From Thioalkalivibrio paradoxus (lineage in GTDB: Bacteria > Pseudomonadota > Gammaproteobacteria > Ectothiorhodospirales > Ectothiorhodospiraceae): a stretch of 64,000 nucleotides of DNA. Below the pieces are notes generated by a model. The model was not told where the DNA came from. It ran no database searches and worked only from the letters and a program-made list of their open reading frames with translations. The DNA is taken from the NCBI GenBank assembly GCA_011390565.1, contig JAABSC010000003.1, positions 62,001 to 126,000 of the forward strand. The letters run 5' to 3'. Position 1 is the stretch's first letter, and the number at the start of each line of letters is the position of its first letter. Shown one piece after another: positions 20,509 to 29,585 of this stretch. The position numbers and the translations under genes are program-made.

Positions 20509-21960
20509 TCAGATCTCATAGGTGGATGAAGCCACGTCGCCGCCGCGTCCGGTCCAGTCCGTATGGAAGAAGATGCCCCGTGCGTGATCCACACGCTCGT
20601 AGCTATGCGCGCCGAAATAATCGCGCTGGGCTTGCAACAGGTTCGCGGGCAGGCGCGCGCTTCGATACCCGTCGAAGTACGCCAATGCCGAGGCGAAGGC
20701 GGGGGCCGGCACGGCGTGGGTCACGGCCAGCGTCACCGCGCGACGCCAGCCGGACTCGGCGTGCTTCAGCGCATCGACGAAAAAACCGTCCAGCAGCAGA
20801 TTCTGCAGCTGGGGCGCCTTGCCGTACGCGGCGGAAATGTCGTTCAGAAACGCGCTGCGGATGATGCAGCCTCCGCGCCAGATGAGCGCGATGCTCCCGT
20901 AATCGAGTTCCCAGCCCTCTGCCCGCGCGGCCTCTCGCATCAGCATGAAGCCCTGAGCATAGGAAATGATCTTCGAAGCGTACAACGCGTCGTGAAGCGC
21001 TTTCAGGGATTCTTCCGGAGCCGCGTCGGCCGGCGGCCGCTCGGGGCTGCCCAGAATGTCGGCCGCCAGCATGCGCTCATCCTTCAGGGAAGACAGGATG
21101 CGGGCGAACACCGCCTCGCCGATCAGCGTCAGCGGCACTCCCAGTTCCAAGGCGCTGATCCCCGTCCACTTGCCGGTTCCCTTCTGGCCCGCCGTGTCGA
21201 GGATCCGGGTGACCAGAGGGACGCCGTCGGTGTCGCGGGTCGCGAGGATTTCCGCGGTGATCTCGATCAGATAGGAATCCAGCACCCCACGGTTCCAGTC
21301 CGCGAACACCGCGGCCATCGCGTCGTGATCCATGCCCAGAGCCCGGTCCATCAGCGCGTAGGCTTCGGCGATCAGCTGCATGTCGCCGTACTCGATGCCG
21401 TTGTGCACCATTTTCACGAAATGCCCGGCGCCGTCAGGCCCCACCCAGCGACAGCAGGGTTCACCATCCACCTGCGCGGCGATCGCCTGAAAGATGTCGC
21501 GAACCAGGGGCCACGCTTCGGGGTCACCGCCAGGCATGATCGACGGTCCGTGGCGGGCGCCTTCCTCGCCTCCCGAGATTCCGGCCCCGATGAACCGCAA
21601 TCCCGATTCGCGCAGCTCATGGGTGCGCCGTGTCGAGTCCGGATAGTGCGAATTGCCGCCGTCGATAATGACATCGCCCGGCTCCAGCAGCGGGACGAGC
21701 TTCGCGATGAACTGGTCGACCACCGCGCCCGCCTTGACCATCAGCATCACCCGGCGCGGCCGCTCCAGGCTCGCGACGAGTTCCTCGAGACTGTGACAGC
21801 CGATGATCGGCAATCCTGCGGCGGGGCCCTCCAGAAACGCGTCCACCCGTTCGGTGGTGCGGTTGTAGACCGCGACACGGTAGCCGTGGTCGGCCATGTT
21901 CAGGACGAGATTCTGTCCCATGACTGCCAGCCCGATCAGGCCAATGTCTGCCTTTGCCAT
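20509..21960 (-). CDS. gnd: 6-phosphogluconate dehydrogenase, decarboxylating
   Basis: A 483-residue protein of the long NADP-dependent type. The N-terminal fold begins MAKADIGLIGLAVMGQNLVL and the substrate site GGNSHYPDSTRR, SGGEEGARHGPSIMPGG and VKMVHNGIEYGDMQL are all present. The start at 21960 is supported by GGGAGCAA ten bases upstream. It converts 6-phosphogluconate to ribulose-5-phosphate, CO2 and NADPH. It is the first gene of the gnd-zwf operon. Confidence 0.97.
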   Translation of the reverse strand: MAKADIGLIGLAVMGQNLVLNMADHGYRVAVYNRTTERVDAFLEGPAAGLPIIGCHSLEELVASLERPRRVMLMVKAGAVVDQFIAKLVPLLEPGDVIIDGGNSHYPDSTRRTHELRESGLRFIGAGISGGEEGARHGPSIMPGGDPEAWPLVRDIFQAIAAQVDGEPCCRWVGPDGAGHFVKMVHNGIEYGDMQLIAEAYALMDRALGMDHDAMAAVFADWNRGVLDSYLIEITAEILATRDTDGVPLVTRILDTAGQKGTGKWTGISALELGVPLTLIGEAVFARILSSLKDERMLAADILGSPERPPADAAPEESLKALHDALYASKIISYAQGFMLMREAARAEGWELDYGSIALIWRGGCIIRSAFLNDISAAYGKAPQLQNLLLDGFFVDALKHAESGWRRAVTLAVTHAVPAPAFASALAYFDGYRSARLPANLLQAQRDYFGAHSYERVDHARGIFFHTDWTGRGGDVASSTYEI

Positions 21961-22131
21961 CTGATTGCTCCCTTTTCGGTGACTGCGGGACTGCGTTGGG
22001 CGCCCCACCGCGGGCCGACGCTGACTGACCGAAAACGGAATGCCCGGGGAACGCCGTTATATAGACCAGGCGCGAGGGAAACGTGCGGCAGCCATTCCCG
22101 AATCGGTCACGTACGGACCCGTTAGGAAGGA

Positions 22132-22207
<76 letters not shown>

Positions 22208-22221
22208 GTGCGGAGAAAGGG

Positions 22222-22298
22222 TGGGGTGACCGATGGGACTCGAACCCACGACAACCGGAGCCACAATCCGGGACTCTACCAACTGAGCTACGGTCACC
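22222..22298 (-). tRNA. tRNA-His (anticodon GTG)
   Basis: A complete 77-nt tRNA including the extra G(-1), which pairs with the C73 discriminator, the hallmark of bacterial tRNA-His. The anticodon loop is TTGTGGC and CCA is encoded. It lies 14 bp from tRNA-Lys. Confidence 0.95.
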
Positions 22299-22333
22299 AC
22301 CGTATCGCCGTACTCCTGGACTACCCCGGGCGG

Positions 22334-22410
22334 TGGCGCGCCCGGCAGGACTCGAACCTGCAACCGTCGGCTTAGAAGGCCGATGCTCTATCCGGTTGAG
22401 CTACGAGCGC
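22334..22410 (-). tRNA. tRNA-Arg (anticodon TCT)
   Basis: A complete 77-nt tRNA with encoded CCA. The acceptor stem begins GCGCTCG and the anticodon loop CTTCTAA reads AGA/AGG codons. Confidence 0.95.
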
Positions 22411-22424
22411 GTGGCATGGAGCAG

Positions 22425-22501
22425 TGGTCGGGGTAGAGGGATTCGAACCCCCGACATCCTGCTCCCAAAGCAGGCGCGCTACCAGACTGCGCTATACCCC
22501 G
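22425..22501 (-). tRNA. tRNA-Pro (anticodon TGG)
   Basis: A complete 77-nt tRNA with encoded CCA. The acceptor stem begins CGGGGTA and the anticodon loop is TTTGGGA. It is the promoter-proximal member of the Pro-Arg-His-Lys array, an order commonly seen in gammaproteobacteria. Confidence 0.95.
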
Positions 22502-22541
22502 AAGAGCCAAACCGCATGAAGCCCAGTACAGCGAGCGGGAA

Positions 22542-22570
22542 ATCATAGCGCCTGCGCGGCCGCAGGGCAA
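22542..22570 (-). promoter_or_regulatory. Sigma-70 promoter of the tRNA Pro-Arg-His-Lys operon
   Basis: On the minus strand a -35 box TTGCCC and a -10 box TATGAT are separated by 17 bp. They stand about 40 bp upstream of tRNA-Pro, the expected distance for a short 5' leader. Confidence 0.65.
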
Positions 22571-22661
22571 GGAAAAGCCTCGGGGGAGATCGCGGACCGG
22601 TGGTCCTTGAGAGGCGTTCGCCATCATGGGATCATTCCGGCCCTCTCCCAGGGGTAATGCC

Positions 22662-23528
22662 ATGACTGCCAGGATCATCGACGGCCGCGCCATCGCAGCC
22701 ACGCATCGCGAACGCATTGCCGCCGAAGTCACCAGCATGCGCGACGCCGGCCTGCGTCCACCCGGACTCGCGGTCGTGCTCGTCGGCGACAACCCGGCTT
22801 CCGAGGTCTACGTGCGCAACAAGCGCAAGGCCTGCGCGCAGGTGGGCATCGAGTCTCATTCCTATGACCTGCCGGATACCACACCGCAGGCGGACCTGCT
22901 GGCCCTGATCGATCGCCTGAACCGGGACCGCGCCATCGACGGCATTCTGGTGCAATTGCCACTGCCGCCGCACATTGATCCGGAAACCGTGATCGAGGCC
23001 ATCGACCCCGCCAAGGACGTGGATGGTTTCCATCCCTACAACGTGGGCCGTCTGGCCGTGCGCGTGCCACGCCTGCGCCCGTGCACGCCCTGGGGTGTCA
23101 TCCAGCTGCTGCGCGCCATCGATGAACCGTTCAAGGGCCGCAGCGCCTGCGTGATCGGCGCGTCGAACATCGTGGGTCGGCCAATGGCGCTGGAACTGCT
23201 GCTTGCCGGCGCCACGGTCATGGTTTGCCACCGTTTCACCCGCGACAGCGCGGCGCTGGTGCGCGAGGCGGATGTGGTCATTGCCGCCGCCGGCAAACCG
23301 GGACTGGTCGGTGGCGACTGGATCAAGCGCGGCGCGACGGTGATCGATGTCGGCATCAATCGCCTCGAGAACGGTACGCTGATCGGAGACGTGGATTTCG
23401 AAGCGGCCTCCGAACGCGCGGACTGGATCACCCCGGTTCCCGGTGGGGTGGGTCCGATGACAGTCGCCATGCTCCTCGACAACACACTCAAGGCCCGCGC
23501 GTTCGGCGAGAACGAACCCTCGCGGTGA
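22662..23528 (+). CDS. folD: Bifunctional methylene-THF dehydrogenase / methenyl-THF cyclohydrolase
   Basis: A 288-residue protein from the ATG at 22662, the usual FolD length. Signatures are [20 protein letters not shown] (with the catalytic lysine), [13 protein letters not shown], and the NADP fold [18 protein letters not shown]. The C-terminal [16 protein letters not shown] is also intact. It interconverts 5,10-methylene- and 10-formyl-tetrahydrofolate in one-carbon metabolism. It is divergent from the tRNA operon. Confidence 0.97.
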   Translation: MTARIIDGRAIAATHRERIAAEVTSMRDAGLRPPGLAVVLVGDNPASEVYVRNKRKACAQVGIESHSYDLPDTTPQADLLALIDRLNRDRAIDGILVQLPLPPHIDPETVIEAIDPAKDVDGFHPYNVGRLAVRVPRLRPCTPWGVIQLLRAIDEPFKGRSACVIGASNIVGRPMALELLLAGATVMVCHRFTRDSAALVREADVVIAAAGKPGLVGGDWIKRGATVIDVGINRLENGTLIGDVDFEAASERADWITPVPGGVGPMTVAMLLDNTLKARAFGENEPSR

Positions 23529-23627
23529 CGCCGTACCGGGGCCGAACCTCCGAAGCACAACCGGAAACTGGCCTGCGTTCGAACCAGGCGGTACCATCGC
23601 CGGCCCACGGATTCACGGAGAGTCCAG

Positions 23628-24197
23628 ATGTTTCGTTCCTTCATCCCGTTGCTGCTGATAGCAGCCACCATTCCAGGAGTTCTCATGGCTGATGACCATC
23701 CGAAGGTCGCGATCGACACCAACCACGGCCGGATCGTGCTGCAACTCAATCCGGACGCTGCGCCGGAGACGGTCGCCAACTTCCTTCAGTACGTGGACGA
23801 TGGTTTCTTCGACAACACCATCTTTCACCGCGTGATTCCCGGCTTCATGATCCAGGGCGGTGGCTTCGATCCCGACATGCGTCAGAAGACGACGGGAGCG
23901 CCGATCCAGAACGAGGCGGACAATGGCCTGAAGAACACGGCGGGGACCATCGCCATGGCCCGGACCCAGGACCCGCATTCCGCGACGGCGCAGTTTTTCA
24001 TCAACGTTTCCGACAACGGCTTTCTGGACCACGGCTCCAAGACCCCCCAGGGCTGGGGTTACACGGTATTCGGCAACGTGATCGAGGGCATGAGCGTGGT
24101 CACCGAGATCGAGAAGGTCAAGACCGGTCGTGTCGGCATGCACCAGGACGTCCCGCTGGAGTCCGTGGTGATGAAGAGCGTGCAGCGCGTGCAGTAG
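23628..24197 (+). CDS. ppiB: Cyclophilin-type peptidyl-prolyl isomerase, possibly exported
   Basis: A 189-residue protein. The cyclophilin core is nearly complete: [36 protein letters not shown] and [14 protein letters not shown]. From the ATG at 23628 it begins with a signal-peptide-like stretch ([20 protein letters not shown]). A second ATG at 23685 (MADDHPKV) has its own good ribosome site, CAGGAG, and would give a cytoplasmic PpiB of 170 residues. The sequence therefore allows either a periplasmic protein or two forms from one gene. The lpxH start follows after 2 bp, so the two are co-transcribed. Confidence 0.93.
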   Translation: MFRSFIPLLLIAATIPGVLMADDHPKVAIDTNHGRIVLQLNPDAAPETVANFLQYVDDGFFDNTIFHRVIPGFMIQGGGFDPDMRQKTTGAPIQNEADNGLKNTAGTIAMARTQDPHSATAQFFINVSDNGFLDHGSKTPQGWGYTVFGNVIEGMSVVTEIEKVKTGRVGMHQDVPLESVVMKSVQRVQ

Positions 24198-24199
24198 CC

Positions 24200-24955
24200 A
24201 TGCCCGCCGAAAGCCCGGTCCTCGTGGTCTCCGACCTGCACCTGGACCGGGAAACCGACGCCACGCTGGACCGGTTCCTCCAATTTCTCGAAGGACCGGC
24301 CCGGCAGGCCTCGGCGCTCTATATCCTCGGAGACCTCTTCGAGTACTGGATCGGCGATGACGCCGGTTCCACCGCGGCAGGGTCGGTGGCAACAGCCCTC
24401 TGCGCTCTGCGGATTCCCACCATCTTTCAACACGGAAACCGGGACTTTCTGCTCGGTCCGGACTATGCCCAGCGGGCATGCATGGAAATCGCTCCGGAAG
24501 AGCTCCGGGTGGACCTCCCCGCGGGTCCTGCCCTGTTCCTGCACGGGGACACCCTGTGCACCGCGGACGTCGACTACCTCCGCTTTCGAGCCCTGGTGCG
24601 CGATCCTTCCTGGCAGCGGCAGTTTCTCTCCCGAACCCTGGCCGAGCGCGTGGAGGAAGCGGAACGGCTGCGGGCCATGAGCGAGGACGCGGGGCGCATG
24701 AAGGCCAACGAGATCACCGATGTGCATCCGGAAGCGGTCGCGGACGTCCTGCGCAGACATGGTCTCTCGCTGCTGATCCACGGACACACCCATCGGCCCG
24801 CCATCCACGCGCTGGACGTCGACGGCCGGGCCTGCCTGCGCTGCGTGCTGCCCGCCTGGGATCGGTTACCCGGATACCTCGAGCTCACGACCGGGGGACC
24901 GCGTCTGCTCACGCTCGAAGGCGCGGACTATCCCACCGTATCCGGGCGCGCCTGA
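24200..24955 (+). CDS. lpxH: UDP-2,3-diacylglucosamine diphosphatase
   Basis: A 251-residue calcineurin-like metallophosphoesterase. Metal-binding motifs appear in order: VSDLHLDRE, GDLFEYWIGDD, HGNRDFLLG, LHGDTLCT and HGHTHRPAIH. LpxH hydrolyses UDP-2,3-diacylglucosamine to lipid X, an early step of lipid A synthesis at the inner membrane. It starts 2 bp after the cyclophilin stop. Its last 28 bp overlap the 3' end of the convergent DUF455 gene. Confidence 0.96.
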   Translation: MPAESPVLVVSDLHLDRETDATLDRFLQFLEGPARQASALYILGDLFEYWIGDDAGSTAAGSVATALCALRIPTIFQHGNRDFLLGPDYAQRACMEIAPEELRVDLPAGPALFLHGDTLCTADVDYLRFRALVRDPSWQRQFLSRTLAERVEEAERLRAMSEDAGRMKANEITDVHPEAVADVLRRHGLSLLIHGHTHRPAIHALDVDGRACLRCVLPAWDRLPGYLELTTGGPRLLTLEGADYPTVSGRA

Positions 24956-25785
24956 GCCGCCGCGCGTCTCTCCAGGGCGGACATTTCCCCACGGCTGAAC
25001 CCCGCTGCCATGCGTGCCTCGAGGGCGAACGGTGGACGCACCCCACCCGGCATGTGCTGCTCCAACAGATTCAGGAACGTCGTCTCGGGATCCAGTCCGC
25101 GTCCCCGGGCCAGGAACCGGAACCAACGCGAACCGATGGCCACGTGCCCCACTTCCTCACGCTGGATCACCTGCAGCACCGCCACGCTGGCGTGATCCCC
25201 GGCTGTCTCGAGGCGCCGGATCATCCCCGGGGTCACATCCAGTCCGCGCGCCTCGAGGACACGCGGCACCAGCGCCATGCGTTCCATCGGATCGGCGTCC
25301 GTTTTCAGGGCCATTTCCCACAGGCCATTGTGTGCCGGGAAGTCCCCGTAGCCGGCGCCCAGTTCCGCGAGCCGGCCGGCGAGCAAACCGAAATGCCGCG
25401 CCTCCTCGGCGGCCACCTGCAACCAGTCACTGATGTATTCCGGCGGCAACTGCCGGAATCGGTAGACCGCATCCAGCGCCAGGTTGATCGCGTTGAACTC
25501 GATATGGGCGATCGCGTGCAACAGCGCCTTGCGGCCCTCCTCCGTGTGCAGCCCGCGGCGCGGAAGATCCTGGGGGCCGACCAGAACAGGCCATTCCGGG
25601 CGACCCGGCACCTCGATCCGAACCGGCTCGGGATCGTCGGCATGGACCCCCAGGCCGCCAGCCCGCCATGCTTCCAGAAGCCGCGCCACGGAAACGCACT
25701 TGAGCGACGGATCGCACACCCTGAGGGCGTGCAGCGCTGAAGCGTGCACCCCGGCCCCGGACGCCTGTCCGCCGGGCGCATTCAT
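24928..25785 (-). CDS. DUF455 family ferritin-like protein
   Basis: A 285-residue protein. The DUF455 family is recognised by AIAHIEFNAINLALDAVYRFR, LQVAAEEARHFGLLAGRL and IQREEVGHVAIGSRWFRF. These carry Glu and His residues in the pattern of a ferritin-like di-iron four-helix bundle. Its function is not established. Its ATG overlaps the stop of the glycerate kinase gene by four bases (ATGA), so it is the third gene of a coupled metZ-kinase-DUF455 operon. Confidence 0.86.
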   Translation of the reverse strand: MNAPGGQASGAGVHASALHALRVCDPSLKCVSVARLLEAWRAGGLGVHADDPEPVRIEVPGRPEWPVLVGPQDLPRRGLHTEEGRKALLHAIAHIEFNAINLALDAVYRFRQLPPEYISDWLQVAAEEARHFGLLAGRLAELGAGYGDFPAHNGLWEMALKTDADPMERMALVPRVLEARGLDVTPGMIRRLETAGDHASVAVLQVIQREEVGHVAIGSRWFRFLARGRGLDPETTFLNLLEQHMPGGVRPPFALEARMAAGFSRGEMSALERRAAAQARPDTVG

Positions 25786-27011
25786 CGACTCAACCGGACG
25801 ATCAGTAGATCCATTACATTGGTCCCGGTTTCGGCACTGGGCAGACGCTGCCCCAGCGACTCCCAGAACGTCGCGGTATCGGCGTGCCGCAGCGCCATGC
25901 GCAGGGCGTCCCGCGTCGCGTTGTCCAGCGGCCCTTGCATCGCATCGAACCAGGCGCCCGCTGCGCCGCTGCTGCCATCCACTCCGTCGGTGGCCGCACA
26001 GAGCACCTCGAGCGGCCGCGGCCAGCCACGCGCATTCCAGAGCAGCAGAATCAGTCCTGCAAGGTGTTGAGCACGCCCGCCGCGACCCGGCTCGGCCGGA
26101 AGGCGCACGGGTGCCTCGCCACCCCAGACATGAACGCCATCGCGAGCGAAACGCAGATAGCGGGTCACACGCACCGCGGTCTCAAGCACGGACGTCGCCG
26201 GGAACAGGCCGTGATCGAAACCGGGGACGCCATCACTCCGGACCTGGGCCACAACGGCCTTGCGTGCGTCGGCGTTACCCCCAACGATGCGGTGAGGCGG
26301 TCGTGCCACGAAGGGAGGGGCCGGACAGCGATCCAGCAGCCCGCGCAATTCCGGAAATCCCAGTTCGTCCAGCGGCGGAGCCGAGGACATGTCCCGCGGC
26401 CAGAACGGTCCGGAGCCAACGCTCTCCAACGCGTCCCCGGGCACGTCGCTGAGCACCAGCACGCGGATATCATCCGCGCCGCAGAACAGCAGAGCGCTGC
26501 CACCTTTCAGACGCGACAGCCGGGCGCGCAGGGCATTCGTGTTTCGGATATCCCACCCGATGCCGAGCAACCGGTCGTTCAACATCTGAAGCCATTCGGG
26601 GTCAACGCCCGGACACGGGAGTTCCGCAAGGCTGGAGGCACCTCCGGACAGCAGCACGAGCAGGGTGTCCTGCTCCGCCACGGTGCCCAGAAAATCGGCC
26701 ACGGCCTGGCCGGCGGCAAGACTGCGCGAACCGGGCACCGGGTGATCACCGGGTGCCCGCGAGACGGGAAACGCCTGCGGTCGCCCGCGCCAACCCCTGC
26801 GCACCGGCGCCACCACTAGCGCCCGCACGATCGCACCGGACCACGCTTCGGCAGCACCTTCCAGCATGGACTCGGCGGCCTTGCCCAGCGCAAGAACGTG
26901 GACCACACGCGGTGGTGGCTCGTCCTGCAGCGCGTTGCGAACCACACGGCGCCCGTGCACCGCAGCCAGCGCCGCATCGTACGCACCCTGCAGCAGGGTC
27001 GGGCGTTTCAC
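25782..27011 (-). CDS. Glycerate 2-kinase (GckA/MOFRL family)
   Basis: A 409-residue protein with the N-terminal DUF4147 domain (ALGKAAESMLEGA, LVLLSGGASSLAELPCPG) and the C-terminal MOFRL domain (VLCAATDGVDGSSGAAGAW). It phosphorylates D-glycerate to 2-phosphoglycerate, feeding glycolysis. It is shorter in places than typical 420-450 residue members, but the core motifs are intact. The ATG overlaps the metZ stop by four bases. The association with a sulfhydrylase gene has no obvious metabolic meaning. Confidence 0.88.
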   Translation of the reverse strand: MKRPTLLQGAYDAALAAVHGRRVVRNALQDEPPPRVVHVLALGKAAESMLEGAAEAWSGAIVRALVVAPVRRGWRGRPQAFPVSRAPGDHPVPGSRSLAAGQAVADFLGTVAEQDTLLVLLSGGASSLAELPCPGVDPEWLQMLNDRLLGIGWDIRNTNALRARLSRLKGGSALLFCGADDIRVLVLSDVPGDALESVGSGPFWPRDMSSAPPLDELGFPELRGLLDRCPAPPFVARPPHRIVGGNADARKAVVAQVRSDGVPGFDHGLFPATSVLETAVRVTRYLRFARDGVHVWGGEAPVRLPAEPGRGGRAQHLAGLILLLWNARGWPRPLEVLCAATDGVDGSSGAAGAWFDAMQGPLDNATRDALRMALRHADTATFWESLGQRLPSAETGTNVMDLLIVRLSR

Positions 27012-28201
27012 TGCAGAAGGTCCAGACCCCGCGCGAGGTCCCGCTGGATGTCGCCGATCGCCTCCAGGCCCACCGCCACCCGCACCAGACCTTCGGTAAT
27101 CCCCTGTGCCTGGCGCTGTTCCGGGGTCAGCCGGCCGTGCGTCGTCGTGGCCGGATGCGTGATCGTCGTCTTGGTGTCACCGAGGTTGGCGGTAATCGAA
27201 AGCAGACGGGTCTGGTCGATCACCGACCAGGCCGCGGAACGCCCCCCGTGCACCTCGAAACTGAGCACCCCACCGTAGCCGGACTGCTGGGCGTCTGCCA
27301 GGGCGTGCTGGGGATGCTCTTCGAGCCCGGGATAGTGGACCGTGGTCACGGCCGGATGCGCCCGCAACCAGCGCGCCAGCGCCAGGGCATTCGTGCTGTG
27401 CTCGCGCATACGCAGATGCAAGGTCTCCAGGCCCTTGAGAAACACCCAGGCGTTGAACGGCGACATCGTGGGTCCGGCGCTGCGCAGAAAGCCATACACC
27501 TCCTTGCCGACACGCTCCGCATCGCCCACCACCGCGCCACCGAGACAGCGACCCTGCCCGTCCAGGAATTTGGTTGCCGAGTGAATCACCAAGTCGGCGC
27601 CGTGGGCCAACGGCCGCTGCAGCGCCGGCGTGCACAGGCAATTGTCGACCGCGAGGAGGACATCGTGTTCGTGCGCGATCCGGGCCAGTGCGGCAATGTC
27701 GACGAGTTCGCCCAATGGATTGGAAGGCGTCTCGCAGAAATACAAGCGGGTATTCGGTCGGGTCGCCGCCTTCCAGGCACCGAGATCGGACAGGGATACG
27801 TAGCTGACCTCCACCCCGAACCGCACCATGTAGGTGTTCAGCAGCACCGTGGTCGTCCCGAACACGGAGTGGGAGCAGACCAGGTGGTCGCCGCTGCGCA
27901 GCAGGCCCATGAGCATCGCCAGGATTGCGGCCATGCCCGACGCGGTCGCGACGCAGGCTTCGCCGCCCTCCATCGCCGCGAGCCGCCGCTCGAAGGCGCG
28001 CACGGTCGGATTGGTGAACCGCGAGTAGATGTTGCCGGGAGACTCACCACCAAAACGCGCGGCCGCCTCGCCCGCGCTGGCAAAGACAAAGCTGGACGTC
28101 GGAAAGATCGCCTCCGAGTGCTCGCCTTCGGCGGTTCGCCGGTAGCCGGCGCGCACTGCGATCGTTTCGAGGGCGTAGTCGTTGAGTTCGAATTCCTGCA
28201 T
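27008..28201 (-). CDS. metZ: O-succinylhomoserine sulfhydrylase (Cys/Met metabolism PLP enzyme)
   Basis: A 397-residue PLP-dependent enzyme from the ATG at 28201. The PLP lysine sits in VIHSATKFLDGQGRCLGGAVVG, and the family motifs FPTSSFVFASAGEAAARFGG and YSRFTNPTV are clear. MetZ makes homocysteine directly from O-succinylhomoserine and sulfide. The sequence cannot fully exclude the O-acetyl substrate or cystathionine activity. It is the first gene of the metZ-glycerate kinase-DUF455 operon and is divergent from the MFS gene. Confidence 0.92.
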   Translation of the reverse strand: MQEFELNDYALETIAVRAGYRRTAEGEHSEAIFPTSSFVFASAGEAAARFGGESPGNIYSRFTNPTVRAFERRLAAMEGGEACVATASGMAAILAMLMGLLRSGDHLVCSHSVFGTTTVLLNTYMVRFGVEVSYVSLSDLGAWKAATRPNTRLYFCETPSNPLGELVDIAALARIAHEHDVLLAVDNCLCTPALQRPLAHGADLVIHSATKFLDGQGRCLGGAVVGDAERVGKEVYGFLRSAGPTMSPFNAWVFLKGLETLHLRMREHSTNALALARWLRAHPAVTTVHYPGLEEHPQHALADAQQSGYGGVLSFEVHGGRSAAWSVIDQTRLLSITANLGDTKTTITHPATTTHGRLTPEQRQAQGITEGLVRVAVGLEAIGDIQRDLARGLDLLQ

Positions 28202-28311
28202 CAAGGATTCCAGGCGATGGCATGAGTTCCCGTCCGCAGGGGCCACGTCGGGACGGCTGCGTACACTATACTGCCTCTCCAGCCCACCCCAAAGGACCGA
28301 GTCTCCAGCCC

Positions 28312-29577
28312 ATGGGTTCCAGCCTCCGTTCTTCGTTCAGCCTGCTGCTGGGCATGAGCATACTGCTGATGGGGTCCGGACTCATCGGCACCCTCCTGGG
28401 TCTGCGTGCCGTCTCGGAGGGCTTTTCCGAGTTGGCGATCGGTTTCGTGATGTCGGCCTTTTTCGTGGGCTACATCGTCGGCTCGTGGCTGATCCCCGCG
28501 CTGATCACCCGGGTCGGGCATATCCGTACCTTTGCCGCACTGGCCGCGATCTCGGCGGTCGCAGCGCTCGTACACGCCCTGTGGGTCGATCCGGTCGCAT
28601 GGTGGGTACTGCGCCTGATCAACGGCATAAGCCTGCTGGGCAGCTATATGGTCATCGAAAGCTGGCTCAACGAGCAGGTTGTCGAGAAGCGCGGGCAGGT
28701 GTTCGCCGTTTACATGATGACCAGCCTGCTGGCCCTGGGAATCGGTCAATACCTGTTGCTCATCTACGGGCCGGACGCCATTCAGAGCTTCATGCTGGTC
28801 GCGATGCTGTTCGCGCTGGGGCTGGTGCCGATCGCACTGACTCCGGTGACCCAGCCCATACCGATTCGAACCGAGGGCCTCCCGCTGCGCGAGCTGTACC
28901 GTCGCGCGCCCGTGGGCATCGTGGGAGCCGGTGTTTCCGGGCTGGTCACGGGCGCATTCTGGGGACTGGCCGCCGTGTTTGCGCGGGAGATCGGGCTGAG
29001 CGATGCCGGGGTGGCCACCTTTCTCAGCGCCGCCATCTTCGGTGGCGCGATGCTGCAGTACCCGATCGGCCATGCCTCGGATCGACGCGATCGGCGCAAG
29101 GCCCTGATCGTGGTCGCCGGCCTGGCCGCGGTGGGATCGGTCGCGCTCTTCTTCGCGATTGGGCAGAACACGGCGCTGATCGTCGTGCTGGCGCTGCTCT
29201 GGGGTGGGTTCGCGTTCACGCTCTACGCCCTCAGCGTTGCGCAGACCTACGATCGGCTGGACGCCTCCGAGGCGCTGGAGGCGACCCGGGGTCTGCTGTT
29301 GATGAACGGGATCGGCTCGGCCACGGGACCCATGCTGGCGGGACTGATCCTGTACCTGGCCGGAGCCTCGGCGCTGCCGCTTGCATTCGCTGTGCTGCTG
29401 GTCCTCTTCATTCTTTTCGTGTTGGTGCAGCTGCGGAAAGAGGGACCGACACCGAAACCTGAAATGACCGAGTTCGTCCCCATGACCCGAACCAGCCCGG
29501 TTGCGGCGGAAATCGATCCGCGGACCGAGTCCGATCCACACGAACCCGTTACGGTTTCTCCCGAACCCAACCCCTGA
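28312..29577 (+). CDS. MFS transporter, YcaD-like
   Basis: A 421-residue protein with about 12 membrane helices from the ATG at 28312. The first helices contain LLLGMSILLMGSGLIGTLLG, and loop 8-9 has the MFS motif GHASDRRDRRKAL. The pattern VIESWLNEQ in helix 5 is typical of the YcaD group, whose substrate is unknown. The C-terminal tail of about 50 residues is polar and proline-rich. The start chosen excludes 30 upstream residues of unlike composition. Confidence 0.88.
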   Translation: MGSSLRSSFSLLLGMSILLMGSGLIGTLLGLRAVSEGFSELAIGFVMSAFFVGYIVGSWLIPALITRVGHIRTFAALAAISAVAALVHALWVDPVAWWVLRLINGISLLGSYMVIESWLNEQVVEKRGQVFAVYMMTSLLALGIGQYLLLIYGPDAIQSFMLVAMLFALGLVPIALTPVTQPIPIRTEGLPLRELYRRAPVGIVGAGVSGLVTGAFWGLAAVFAREIGLSDAGVATFLSAAIFGGAMLQYPIGHASDRRDRRKALIVVAGLAAVGSVALFFAIGQNTALIVVLALLWGGFAFTLYALSVAQTYDRLDASEALEATRGLLLMNGIGSATGPMLAGLILYLAGASALPLAFAVLLVLFILFVLVQLRKEGPTPKPEMTEFVPMTRTSPVAAEIDPRTESDPHEPVTVSPEPNP

Positions 29578-29585
29578 GCCGCACC

